A stretch of 64,000 nucleotides of DNA from Fodinibius salsisoli (GTDB lineage Bacteria; Bacteroidota; Rhodothermia; Balneolales; Balneolaceae), in the NCBI RefSeq assembly GCF_026229185.1, contig NZ_JAGGJA010000016.1, forward strand, positions 36,219-100,218, written 5' to 3'. Below are positions 17,798-26,612 of the stretch, in pieces (the stretch's first letter is position 1; each line of letters opens with the position of its first letter). A program made the position numbers and the translations under genes. The notes under the pieces were generated by a model. It saw nothing but the letters and a program-made list of their open reading frames with translations, was not told the origin of the DNA and ran no database searches.

Positions 17798-18529
17798 CTA
17801 TGGAAGCCGGATTACCCGCTCAACGCCGCCCTCGCTGTGTTCGCAATAACGGGGAAATTTGTAGCCGTCATCCCGTTCTGTGCAAAAGGTAAAGTGGTAG
17901 AGTGTCGACCGGTCCACCACCATGTAGGTCTTAAAGGAGCGGTCGCCGAACGCCATTTTCAGGCGATTGCCCAGCTTTTCCACAAAGGCATCACAGAGGG
18001 TGGGCAGCAAGTCACCTTCGGAAAAGTTAACACCCTTGAAATAACCATATAACCGGTCGAGCTCCTCATAGTGGGCGGAGGATTTAAGCAGCTCCATAAG
18101 CTTGAACCGGTTGGCCAGAGCCTCGCTTTCCGAATCGCCTAGCAGCGGATAGTCATAGGTTCTTTTGACAAAGACGCCCCCGTCCATCTCCATAAATTCC
18201 GGTTTGAACTGTTCGATCAGCTCCGCAAAGTCATCGATAGTCAAGTTGGTGGTCGGTGGATTTTCGCGCTCCTGCTCAAGCTTTTCCTCCCATCGATCAC
18301 TGGCAAGTGCAGAGGCCTCCATCGCACGGGTGCTCTCTTGCTCTACCCGCTTCCAGGCTTCCTTCCCGTTGATGAACTTGATATCATCCAGGATGATCTC
18401 TTCATCTATGTCGCCTGCACTAAGCGAAATCACACAGGTGGAGTCCTCCAGAAATGTCTGGATCACGGGCGTTTTGCGTACTTTCTTAAGGGCCGTCCGG
18501 ACGGCGTAGCGAAATGCACCTCGTCTCAA
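17798..18529 (-). pseudogene. Hypothetical protein, 5' end lost at a rearrangement junction
   Basis: The open frame gives 243 residues, but its only start is a TTG at 18529 lying inside the duplicated egtD segment, whose copy begins at 18510. The true N-terminus has therefore been replaced. What remains is an acidic protein with VISLSAGDIDEEIILDDIKFI, a coiled segment (EQESTRAMEASALASDRWEEKLEQERENPP), NLTIDDFAELIEQFKPEF and a C-terminal DRSTLYHFTFCTERDDGYKFPRYCEHSEGG. I do not recognise the family. It may still be translated from the new TTG, but a truncated relic is more likely. Confidence 0.6.
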
Positions 18530-18720
18530 AGAAAGAACAGACGGTGAACATTGAGGAAGAACAGTTTAAGTTGGAGGCCGGAGAATCCATCCACACCGAA
18601 AATTCGTATAAGTATTCTCTGGATGAGTTCCGGAAGCTGGTAGATAACTGGTTTTCAGTCGAGCAGGTATGGACCGATGACCAACAGCTGTTTTTACTTC
18701 AGCTTCTGCAGAAAAAATGA
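18510..18720 (+). pseudogene. 3' fragment of egtD (duplicate)
   Basis: These 211 bp match 11000-11210 with about 11 substitutions and no indels; the first 93 bp are identical. They encode the last 68 residues of EgtD, ending in the same LLQKK and stop. The SAM-binding half is missing, so it cannot be an enzyme. Homology begins abruptly at the C before GAAATGCACC, marking a recombination junction. Confidence 0.9.
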
Positions 18721-18784
18721 TTTCTACTTGTCATCCCGGATGTACTTCAGGGTAGAAACAATAATTTAAACAAAGAAATACGCC

Positions 18785-18922
18785 ATGGATATCTTTCGCC
18801 CCGATAAGGATGGATTCAGCCTCTTTTCTCCAAAAATGATGCTCTTCATTTTTGTAACCTCGCTTATCATCGGCTCTTTCTTTGTACAGATGAGTATGGG
18901 TATTTGTCCGGTGCCGCCCTAA
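18785..18922 (+). CDS. 45-residue single-span membrane peptide, copy 2
   Basis: The product starts MDIFRPDKDGFSLFSPKMM, carries one membrane helix and ends QMSMGICPVPP. It has the same length as copy 1 at 11275 with no gap in the alignment. Invariant parts are the FRP, the DGFSL.SPKM stretch before the helix and the C-terminal QMSMGICPVP. It follows the egtD fragment by 64 bp, the same spacing as copy 1. Neither copy has a good Shine-Dalgarno, which is common in Bacteroidetes. The 187 bp after it, up to ettA, shows nothing recognisable. Confidence 0.72.
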   Translation: MDIFRPDKDGFSLFSPKMMLFIFVTSLIIGSFFVQMSMGICPVPP

Positions 18923-19109
18923 TTGGTCAAACGTCTACTTCGGGAAACATTACGATTAACGCTCAGGATGCAAATGCCCAGCAGCCAATCAATCAGAAAC
19001 TAAAAATGAGAATTAGAAATGGTCTTAACCTAATTATATTGGCTAATACTCGTTGAGAGAATAATGGCATTTAATTCCTAATTCTACATTCTTAATTTTA
19101 AATTAAAAC

Positions 19110-20780
19110 CTAATCTCTCATCAGCTTCTTGTATTTGATTCGCTCCGGATGGTACTTCGAGCCCAGCCGCTTTTCCCGGTTTTCTTCATACTCCGAATAG
19201 TTGCCATGGAACCAGTAGACCTGGCTGTTACCTTCAAACGCCAGCATGTGGGTGGCGATACGGTCGAGGAACCAGCGGTCGTGGGAAATGACTACCGCAC
19301 ATCCGGCGAAGTCCAGCAGGGCCTCTTCAAGGGCACGGAGAGTATGGACGTCCAGGTCGTTGGTAGGTTCGTCAAGGAGTAGTACATTGGCTTCCTCTTT
19401 CAGCATCTTGGCCAGGTGAACCCGGTTGCGTTCGCCCCCGGATATTTCGCTGCATCGTTTTTGCTGGTCGGTGCCGCTGAAATTAAAGCGTGCCGTATAG
19501 GCCCGTGAATTCATCTCCCGGTTGCCCAGCTTAATGGTATCTTTGCCGTCGGAAATCTCTTCCCAGATGGATTTATCCGGGTCCAGTGGACGCTTCTGGT
19601 TAACGTAGCCCAGCTCCACCGTATCGCCGAGCACAATATCTCCGCTGTCGGGCTCTTCCTCGCCGGTAATCATCTTGAAGAGCGTAGATTTACCCGCGCC
19701 ATTGGGTCCGATGACGCCCACGATGCCTCCGGGCGGAAGACTGAAGTTCATATCTTCGATAAGCAGCCGGTCGCCATAGCTTTTGGATATATCCTGCGCT
19801 TCAATCACTTTGTCGCCCAGACGCGGGCCGGCCGGGATAAAGATCTCCATATCCTCCCGCTGCTTAGCCCGTTCCTCAGACAGCAGTTCATTATATTTGT
19901 TGATCCGCGCCTTACTCTTCGACCGTCGTCCCTTGGGATTCTGCTGAATCCACTCCAGCTCTTTCTGCAGCGTTTTCTGTCGCTTGGACTCCTGCTTCTC
20001 TTCCTGTGCCAGTCGTTTCCGCTTTTGATCGAGCCAGGAGCTGTAGTTGCCTTCAAAGGGGATGCCCTCGCCGCGATCCAGTTCGAGGATCCAGCCGGCT
20101 ACATTATCCAGGAAATAACGGTCGTGCGTTACCGCGATGACGGTGCCTTCATAGCGCGCCAGGTGCTGTTCCAGCCAGGCCACCGATTCCGCATCCAGGT
20201 GGTTGGTAGGCTCATCCAGCAGCAACACGTCCGGCTTCTGGAGGAGCAGGCGGCAGAGCGCCACACGACGGGTCTCACCACCGGAAAGGACGTCCACCGA
20301 AGTATCGCCCGGGGGCGTCCGGAGGGCATCCATAGCCTGTTCCAATTTGCTGTCAAGGTTCCAGGCGTCGCGCTGTTCGATCTGCTCCTGCAGTCTTTCC
20401 TGCTTTTCGATAAGCTTCTCAAAGTCGGCATCCGGCTCGCCAAAAGCTGCGTTCACCTCCTCATATTCGTTCAGCAGGTCGATGGTTTCCTGCACGCCCT
20501 CCTCTACAATTTCTTTGACGGTCTTATCGGGATCCAGCTTCGGTTCCTGCGGAAGCATACCAAAGCTGATGCCTTTCTGACGGGATATTTCGCCGAGGTA
20601 ATCCTCATCTTCGCCCGCGATGATACTGAGCAAAGTACTTTTACCAGAGCCGTTATTACCCAGCACCCCGATTTTAGCACCGTGAAAAAAGGAGAGGTAG
20701 ATGTCTTTAAGTACATAGTTGTTGGGCTTGTAGACTTTACTGACCCCAACCATCGAAAAAATTATCTTTTGATCACTCAC
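19110..20780 (-). CDS. ettA: Energy-dependent translational throttle protein EttA (ABC-F)
   Basis: An ABC-F protein of about 556 residues with two nucleotide-binding domains and no membrane segments. NBD1 has GVLGNNGSGKSTLL, LSGGETRRVALCRLLLQKPDVLLLDEPTNHLD; NBD2 has GVIGPNGAGKSTLF, ISGGERNRVHLAKMLKEEANVLLLDEPTNDLD. Between them is the arm/linker with KELEWIQQNPKGRRSKSKARINKYNEL, characteristic of EttA. The GTG at 20780 (VSDQKIIFSM) gives the family-like N-terminus; a TTG three codons earlier is also possible. EttA binds the ribosomal E site and gates the first elongation steps according to ATP/ADP. Confidence 0.93.
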   Translation of the reverse strand: MSDQKIIFSMVGVSKVYKPNNYVLKDIYLSFFHGAKIGVLGNNGSGKSTLLSIIAGEDEDYLGEISRQKGISFGMLPQEPKLDPDKTVKEIVEEGVQETIDLLNEYEEVNAAFGEPDADFEKLIEKQERLQEQIEQRDAWNLDSKLEQAMDALRTPPGDTSVDVLSGGETRRVALCRLLLQKPDVLLLDEPTNHLDAESVAWLEQHLARYEGTVIAVTHDRYFLDNVAGWILELDRGEGIPFEGNYSSWLDQKRKRLAQEEKQESKRQKTLQKELEWIQQNPKGRRSKSKARINKYNELLSEERAKQREDMEIFIPAGPRLGDKVIEAQDISKSYGDRLLIEDMNFSLPPGGIVGVIGPNGAGKSTLFKMITGEEEPDSGDIVLGDTVELGYVNQKRPLDPDKSIWEEISDGKDTIKLGNREMNSRAYTARFNFSGTDQQKRCSEISGGERNRVHLAKMLKEEANVLLLDEPTNDLDVHTLRALEEALLDFAGCAVVISHDRWFLDRIATHMLAFEGNSQVYWFHGNYSEYEENREKRLGSKYHPERIKYKKLMRD

Positions 20781-20786
20781 AGGAAT

Positions 20787-21166
20787 CAATTACGAATTAA
20801 AAATGAAAAATTAAGAATTCAGGCGAGTTTAAAGGTAAGGAATTGTTTGGAATATCTAAGCCCTGAAAATAGCTATACAGAGGGCCTTGTAAAACCAATA
20901 TATCTTGTCATTCTGAACTCGTTTCAGAATCTCATATGTTTTTGGGGGGATCTTAACCAAGATCCTGATAAGATACAGAAACAAGTTCAGCACCTGTTTA
21001 GGATGATAAGCTTAGCCTTGCAAAGGCCCCTAACCACCTAATACTACCCCAATTTTTTCATTGAAGAGTTTTACTGTAGCCTGAAATTAGTCACTCTTCC
21101 AGTAATGCTGAGCTAAGGATAAGCTATGGCTGGAGCGGACTGTATGAATAAAATAAGTTCAATTTT
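20787..21166. repeat. Gene-free spacer with inverted AT-rich repeats
   Basis: The 380-bp spacer between ettA and the DUF1456 gene holds an AT-rich sequence at 20787-20820 (ATTACGAATTAAAAATG...) that recurs in inverted form at about 21155-21190 (...CCATTTTTAATTCGTTC), and a hairpin ATTCTGAA-CTCGT-TTCAGAAT at 20910-20930 of the GTCATTCTGAA kind common in Bacteroidetes intergenic DNA. No gene seen. Confidence 0.5.
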
Positions 21167-21643
21167 TCATTCTCCATTTTTAATTCGTTCAGTCAGTCCC
21201 TTTAAAAAGTATCGTAACACCTGGTCTCCGCACTCCCGGTAGTTCTTATGGCCCTCTCGACGAAACAGGGCACTCATTTCATGCTTGGAAAGGGAAAAGC
21301 CTCCACGTTCGAGGGTATCGTGCATATCTTTTTCACGCAGCTTGAAAGCAACCCGCAGTTTTTTGAGCACCATGTTGTTGGTGACGGGCGTTTTAATAGG
21401 ATGGGGAGGATGCTCCTTGCTTTTGCCCCGCTTGTAGTAAATAAGTCCATCCAGGAAATGGGCCATCAGCAGGTGACTGCAATCCGCTTCTTTTTCATCC
21501 AACGGCTCATCCTGGTTCTTAAAGATGGCCGCTACCTCGCCGCGTTTGGGTTTATAGCCCCGGAGCTTCAGGATATGGGCGATCTCAATATCATTAAGAT
21601 CCAGCATGTGGCGGATACTTTGGATTATATCATCATTTCTCAT
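21167..21643 (-). CDS. DUF1456 (YehS-like) protein
   Basis: A 158-residue protein made of two copies of the DUF1456 unit. Repeat 1 is MRNDDIIQSIRHMLDLNDIEIAHILKLRGYKPKRGEVAAIFKNQDE (1-46); repeat 2 is NNMVLKKLRVAFKLREKDMHDTLERGGFSLSKHEMSALFRREGHKNYRECGDQVLRYFLKGL (about 90-152). The repeats are DNA-binding-like helical units of unknown role. Length is normal for the family (E. coli YehS is similar in size). It stands alone, flanked by repeat-rich DNA on both sides. Confidence 0.85.
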   Translation of the reverse strand: MRNDDIIQSIRHMLDLNDIEIAHILKLRGYKPKRGEVAAIFKNQDEPLDEKEADCSHLLMAHFLDGLIYYKRGKSKEHPPHPIKTPVTNNMVLKKLRVAFKLREKDMHDTLERGGFSLSKHEMSALFRREGHKNYRECGDQVLRYFLKGLTERIKNGE

Positions 21644-21814
21644 GTATTGTGGTACTTAAAGACAGTATTGCAGTTGATTTGACCAAAGGTACGGCATTTA
21701 CAGCCGATGCAAAAACGGAATTACTATTGAATAGTGGTAATATTCTTATGATTTGCTTCCAAAACAATGCCGGATTCAGAACATTGACGGCTTCAAATTA
21801 TAATGCAGCTCTGC

Positions 21815-21829
21815 ACTCATCGGATGAGT
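21815..21829. repeat. ACTCATCGGATGAGT palindrome, copy 1
   Basis: A 15-nt palindrome with a single central base. Further copies are at 23675-23689, 37402-37416, 37820-37834 and, as the complement, 37869-37883. All are intergenic. Confidence 0.8.
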
Positions 21830-21835
21830 ATTTTT

Positions 21836-21960
21836 TGACCCATCCCACTACTACGTTAAAACTTCGTAGCGCATGCCGCCCCTTCCTTACGAGCAGGCCC
21901 TATGGAATGCCACGCTGTGGCCCTCCGATTCCTCGGAGGATTCCATGGGGCAGGGAAGGG
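21836..21960 (+). repeat. Structured three-way-junction repeat, copy A
   Basis: The element begins TGACCCATCCC, has CTACG..CGTAG (21851-21869), then CCCTTCC (21880-21886) pairing with GGAAGGG (21954-21960). Inside, GCCCTATGGAAT (21897-21908) pairs fully with ATTCCATGGGGC (21940-21951). This stem encloses two hairpins, GCCAC-GCT-GTGGC (21909-21921) and CCTCCGA-TTCC-TCGGAGG (21922-21939). The result is a three-way junction. A relative lies inverted at 30303-30434. Confidence 0.75.
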
Positions 21961-22115
21961 AGATAATGATTCATCCTCTAATACAACCACCAGAGTCATT
22001 TCGAACAAAGCGTCAGCGGCGAGAGAAATCTTCTATTGTAAAGGGCTAGGTTCTTGTTCCATTTTTTCCATCAAGAATTCTGAAGGCTCGGAACCAGCAA
22101 AGCTGGGGAACCCAA

Positions 22116-22884
22116 AAAATTGACCGGCTGAGTAAATTATCGCTTCGATCCCTCCAGCTACGCTACAATCATTTAACTCATCGCTCGCGCTCTTCAAACA
22201 GGCTCGGGGTTAAACGCTTCGCTTTCGGTCTCTTGACCAGCGAAATTTACATTAGGCCGGGGCATACCCAAAAGTTCCTGTAGCTGAAAGAAGACCTCGT
22301 ATTGATGAACTTTTCCTAACCTGAATCCTTAGAACCCTACCCCCCCAGTCTTTTCCAGCGTCAGCGAGAAATCTCCTATTGCTTAGCTGAGAAATAAAGA
22401 AGGATTCCGAGTGAGGCTGTCTAAAAAGATTTTACATCTACCTGGTCGCCTAACAAATTGAGGTTTTATCATTGTTGTTAACGGCTATAATTTCCCTGTC
22501 CCCCTTCGAAGGGGGAAACTCACGGTTCTTTTCCGTGAGTAGGGGGATGACTTATGGCATTAAACGTAAAGCGGGCTATTTATTGACATGAATGTTATCC
22601 ATCCGGTCGCAAGTGTGTAACTTGTGGCAAGACAGGAGACAGCAAAAGGCGAAAGAAATTTATTACTTAATTTCTAAGCAATGCCATACTCTTATTACTA
22701 TTTTTCAGTGATGAAAAAAGTAATCAAAAAACTCACCGGCTGAATAAATTCATGCTGCCGTTCGCTCCGCCTGCGCTAAAATCATTTAACTCAAGTTGCT
22801 CAAAAGCGGCAACTTTCAGACAGGAAATGATTTTCTACGCTTCGGCTTCAGTCACTTGTCCCAGCAGAATTTATATTAGGCCGG
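22116..22884 (+). repeat. Pair of diverged ~150-bp direct repeats (ACCGGCTGA elements)
   Basis: Copy 1 (about 22116-22261) and copy 2 (about 22728-22884) both start with an A-rich run plus ACCGGCTGAgTAAATT, share AATCATTTAACTCA in the middle and end in AGCgAAATTTACATTAGGCCGG. A third partial start (AAAAACTCACCGGCTGG) lies at 23426-23442. Each start is preceded by hairpin-forming sequence. Confidence 0.6.
22496..22550 (+). repeat. Double-hairpin element, solo copy
   Basis: CCCCCTTCGAAGGGGG (22500-22515), then CTCACGG-TTCTTTT-CCGTGAG (22519-22539), then TAGGGGGATGA. This is the same hairpin-hairpin-G-rich-tail layout as the elements beside the two DUF559 genes. Confidence 0.6.
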
Positions 22885-23066
22885 AGGGGTTAGAAGCTTG
22901 GCTGCCCCAAAATAATAAAAGGAGGGTTGTCTGGTCTGGATACCGGATACCAACTTTTGCTCCGTTAAAACCCCTCAGAAACTAAAATTGATCATCGAAT
23001 CTGGCAATAAGCCCAGAAGTGAACTCAAGAGGGGGTATTTGGCCTAACTCCAATAAAAATAACCAC

Positions 23067-23339
23067 CTTCGGAGATCCCATTGGGAGGTTCGGAGATCTC
23101 CTAACCAGTCAAAGAGATCTCCTTGGAAGGATATGCTTTCGCCCAACAAGGTTCGGACTTCGCTAAAGGAGATAACGAGATCTCGTAACGAGGTTGAGCC
23201 TTCTACCAGGGAGCCTGTGACTTCTCCCAGACAGCTTAGGAGATCTCTCAACAAGGTATGGACTTCTCATGATAAGCCAAGGACTTCGCCTAACCTTCTC
23301 CAGGGAAGTATGGAGAGGATTAGCACTGCTCCCAGGGAA
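23067..23339. repeat. Degenerate 21-bp tandem array, 13 units
   Basis: Thirteen 21-bp units run from 23067 to 23339. Read on the plus strand each encodes a heptad of the form x-R-T-S-P-N-K (for example VRRSPNQ, SKRSPWK, VRTSLKE, LRRSLNK), with a serine codon in phase in 12 of 13. The other strand reads LGEVRTS-like heptads. Units are diverged and the flanking frames end within a few codons, so a minisatellite is more likely than a protein. Confidence 0.7.
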
Positions 23340-23674
23340 TGATCCAAGTCACCTCTCTTTATTTTTTGTGTTCCATTTTTTGGATGGCCAAATTCCGAAG
23401 TATCGGGACCAGGCAAGCTGGAATTCAAAAACTCACCGGCTGGTGGATTCTTCAGGTGCATGCCGGGCCGCGACCTCGGGAAAGAATGGAAATTCATCCT
23501 GGAGAACCGGGATTCAGACAACCATTCGTTCTGCTCCTCGTTGTTCACCGGCAACCCAGCACCTTCACAATCCTGAGGCCGGAGGTAATAATGCTTTTAA
23601 GGCTTTGGTTCAAAAGCAGAATAAATTGTCACTCAGAGCTCGGCGAGGAGCCTCAAATGTGGAATAAGCTAATC

Positions 23675-23689
23675 ACTCATCGGATGAGT
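23675..23689. repeat. ACTCATCGGATGAGT palindrome, copy 2
   Basis: Exact copy of the 15-nt palindrome seen at 21815. Confidence 0.8.
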
Positions 23690-24072
23690 TCTTCTACCCG
23701 GGCTTCTGATCTCTTGGTTGTACCCTAAATCCCCTGAAAGGGCACTGCAATTTTCTACTCCTATCAAAAGCGACATGACCCACCGGAAGAATTTCTGTTT
23801 GACGAGGAGCTGCCTACAAACTGTGAGCAGCGGCAGACGAAGCTGTCAGCACCGAGGAGTTAAATTCTTCTTGACCTTTTACGAACCCCAGCTTGCTGAT
23901 TCCGACTCTTCGGAAGGGTCAAGCCCCCGAATTCTCGGGGCACGGCAAAAGGTGGGTTAAACTATTTCTACCGACTGCTTGAATCATCATCAAGCAGTAG
24001 AGGGAATTTGTTTAAAGGATAAAGCCATACAGTGGAAAGGCTTTACAGATCTACGATCATAAAAAGGGAGGT

Positions 24073-24366
24073 ATGATGGAGAAGACGATCAAGCAAATCG
24101 TTGATTACGCGGAAGGACGACTGACGGAGGAGGAAGCCATGGATCTCTGGGCCCACCTGCTCACCCAACCCGAGGACCTAAAGCTGCTGGAGTTTTATTT
24201 GGTGTACAAGGCGTACTTTTGGGGATGGAGTAAAATAATCAATTATACTGTTTTTTGGGTGTGCCAGGTACTGTTGCAGGGGAGAGCAGGACAGAGAAGA
24301 AGTGAGTTAATCTGTTGCTTTTGCTTTCATCAATTCAGTCAGCGATACACTAAATGGAAGTGCTGA
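24073..24366 (+). pseudogene. N-terminal gene fragment cut off at the edge of the restriction island
   Basis: The first 48 codons look like a real gene: AGGGAGG ribosome site 3-9 bases before ATGATG, then an acidic helical start (MMEKTIKQIVDYAEGRLTEEEAMDLWAHLL...KLLEFYLVYKAYF). From about 24230 the translation becomes low-complexity and Trp/Cys-rich and runs into the 3' end of the convergent DUF2357 gene. The original 3' part is missing. The family is not recognised. The junction near 24230 is the likely left boundary of the inserted restriction module. Confidence 0.55.
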
Positions 24367-26607
24367 CCCTCTACCACTGCTATATTTAGATAACTGTGTG
24401 ATATCCCATTCAACTTCTCTAAATGTATTTCTATTTACTTGAGTAACTTTAAAAACCAGATAATAATCTTGGCTTGGATTAGGATAATTCAAGTCGACAA
24501 GTTTTTGTTTAGAAAGTATTATAGGGGATTCTTTAATTTTTAAAAGTTTATCTGTAACAGTTTCCCCAAATGTGTGGAGAAGCAAAAATTTTGCCCCGGC
24601 TTCTTTCGTGCCAATTTTTAAAGCACCTCTATTATTTCCAGTTCTAGCATTATAAAGACCATGCTTTTTAATCCAGTCTAAATGACCTTTCCCTTTGTAA
24701 AAAGCTACCAAGACATTTGTTTTATCTGGTATTAATGACCTTTTTTGACCAAAATTCTCAGGGATTTTTTCCTCTAAAGAATCTCCGGGCTGTTCTTTAT
24801 AAGTATCATATTTGTGAAATGATATTTCTTCTCTTTGAGAAGCTCTATTCAAGAAATGGCTAAGTACATCTTTTAGAAAATCTTTCAGATGTTGAGAACT
24901 GTCATCACTTTTTAAAGGACGAAGGGGAAAAGCACCAAGACCAGGGATAATTTCATGAAAGCCTTTTTTATTAAGATTCTTGTCACCTGGATATAAAACA
25001 TAAGCGCCTCCTGTTCTCCTTATAGCATCTCTGTAGGCATGCATTTTTAACAGGTCAGCGCGCTTATATTTCCCTTCCTTTTCTTCTTGGTTTACCTTAT
25101 CTAATTCTTGGTTCTTTTTTTTACTGTTTTGAATATTAGCGCTAAACAGATCGTCTAGATCTTTAACTTTATATTTTGCGTCAAAATGGATGTGTACTAT
25201 TAATTCCTCTGCCTCTGCTTGACTTTCATTAATACCATGCGGCCATATGCTTAGTGTATAATCAGGACGCATATTGCTTGTCCAGCTGCCAGAATTAGGA
25301 TAATCTTGATCTCCTGTAAAAGTCTTATTGAAACTAAATTGTATATTTAATTTGCGTGAATAAGTATTACAAATGCCTTTGATTGGGAAATATTTCCCCT
25401 GTTTTAATTTAAGATCAAGATTGCTCCCAGTTGCTTCGATTAACTTTTCAGCGGGCTTGGTTTTTATATCAAATACTTTTTCTATCGTATTTAATAGTTT
25501 AAAGAAAACCCAATACTCATAAAGCGATGCAACATCTTTCTTCCTTCCTTCATAAACATCATTACCTCCCTGCCATGTCAGTTGAGCTGCTAAATCAAAC
25601 ATCAGCCAAACCCTTAATATTTCTCTATAACCTCCTTTTCTTTGAAGAGTTGGACTGTTTAATGGAAGGATGTCAGGAGAAGATATCTCAGCAAAAAAAT
25701 CATGATTAAGGTACTGTTCAATATTTAGTTCTATGTTTTCGGCCTCCATTTTTAGCCTATGTGTTTCTGGTGCGGCTTCTTTGAAGTCACTACAAATTTT
25801 AAGAAAAGACTTTAATGCATGTTTTATGAATCGATTTTCTGCTGTATCTATGGTTTCCTTTTTGCTGCTTGTGAGAACCTTTTCTGGTACTGATCCCAGC
25901 TTCCTCTTTTGAGGGTGGCTGTCAGGCAATCTAATTCTTTTTTCAGAACTAGAAATTTGATTGATAATGGAACGGGTGGGACGTCTTATAGATCGTATAT
26001 CTCTTTTCTTATTTGTTTTTTCCCATTCTGAAGATGGCGTTTTGATTATCTTATAAACCGCTTGATCAAATTCATCCGACTCTAATATGGACTTAATGAA
26101 TGCAAACCTTTGATAAAGTGTGGCCGCATCGGCGCTATAATCAATGGTGAATTGCTGGCTAACTGGAGATGAGTGTTGCATTAAGAGTTCTGTACTCCAT
26201 TCAGTTATATACTCCAGCATTCTTCGATAATCAGTGCGATAGTTGGTTTTGATTGAGCGTACTTCAAGTTCTAAACAGCCGCATTGGGAACCATTGCTAT
26301 CGCAGATATTCAATTTAAGAGTGCCGACATAAATGTTAGGTACAAGCCGGCCGCTGCTTGGATTAAATTTTGACTGCCTGATTATCCTTCCAGTATTGTC
26401 TATTTGATATTTATCTTCAACTTTATATTCATAGGTAGAGGCTTCATATAACTGAATGGGCGCTTCTCCGTATTCACGAGCTTCGGCTTCATCTACTTCT
26501 ACAATTTTTTCTCCCGACTCGGATATAATACAAATGACAATGGTATTACCATTGTCCAGCTGTACTGGAATATCAAGTTTCTGATGATGTGTTTCTTTTG
26601 TAACCAT
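24307..26607 (-). CDS. DUF2357 / McrC-like nuclease subunit of a type IV restriction system
   Basis: A 766-residue protein. The N-terminal 200 residues are beta-rich, with GTLKLNICDSNGSQCGCLELEVRSIKTNYRTDYRRMLEYI, typical of DUF2357. A central helical part has RRPTRSIINQ and ETIDTAENRFIKHALKSFL. At about residue 475 the stretch ELIVHIHFDAKYKVKDL supplies a D-x-K element of a PD-(D/E)XK nuclease, as in McrC partners. The last 150 residues form a separate module (LIPDKTNVLVAFYKGKGHLDWIKKHGLYNAR), which may be a modified-base reader. It follows the AAA+ gene by 5 bp. Such pairs cut DNA with modified bases. Confidence 0.85.
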   Translation of the reverse strand: MVTKETHHQKLDIPVQLDNGNTIVICIISESGEKIVEVDEAEAREYGEAPIQLYEASTYEYKVEDKYQIDNTGRIIRQSKFNPSSGRLVPNIYVGTLKLNICDSNGSQCGCLELEVRSIKTNYRTDYRRMLEYITEWSTELLMQHSSPVSQQFTIDYSADAATLYQRFAFIKSILESDEFDQAVYKIIKTPSSEWEKTNKKRDIRSIRRPTRSIINQISSSEKRIRLPDSHPQKRKLGSVPEKVLTSSKKETIDTAENRFIKHALKSFLKICSDFKEAAPETHRLKMEAENIELNIEQYLNHDFFAEISSPDILPLNSPTLQRKGGYREILRVWLMFDLAAQLTWQGGNDVYEGRKKDVASLYEYWVFFKLLNTIEKVFDIKTKPAEKLIEATGSNLDLKLKQGKYFPIKGICNTYSRKLNIQFSFNKTFTGDQDYPNSGSWTSNMRPDYTLSIWPHGINESQAEAEELIVHIHFDAKYKVKDLDDLFSANIQNSKKKNQELDKVNQEEKEGKYKRADLLKMHAYRDAIRRTGGAYVLYPGDKNLNKKGFHEIIPGLGAFPLRPLKSDDSSQHLKDFLKDVLSHFLNRASQREEISFHKYDTYKEQPGDSLEEKIPENFGQKRSLIPDKTNVLVAFYKGKGHLDWIKKHGLYNARTGNNRGALKIGTKEAGAKFLLLHTFGETVTDKLLKIKESPIILSKQKLVDLNYPNPSQDYYLVFKVTQVNRNTFREVEWDITQLSKYSSGRGSALPFSVSLTELMKAKATD

Positions 26608-26612
26608 ACAAA

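Larger units (their letters stand above)
21644..24072. other. 2.4-kb region without a credible gene, dense in repeats
   Basis: Many short open frames occur on both strands but none has recognisable content. The region contains two copies of a 15-nt palindrome, a three-way-junction element, two copies of a 150-bp direct repeat, a double-hairpin element at 22496-22550, a 13-unit 21-bp tandem array and further hairpins such as ACTGCTTGA-ATCATCA-TCAAGCAGT (23974-23998) and CCCCGAATTCTCGGGG near 23927. It looks like a sink for non-autonomous elements beside the restriction island. Confidence 0.7.

Noticed and set aside
22982..23342. Two overlapping reading frames of 90 and 107 codons on opposite strands
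   Set aside because: Both are translations of the 21-bp tandem array and have no family features outside the repeat.
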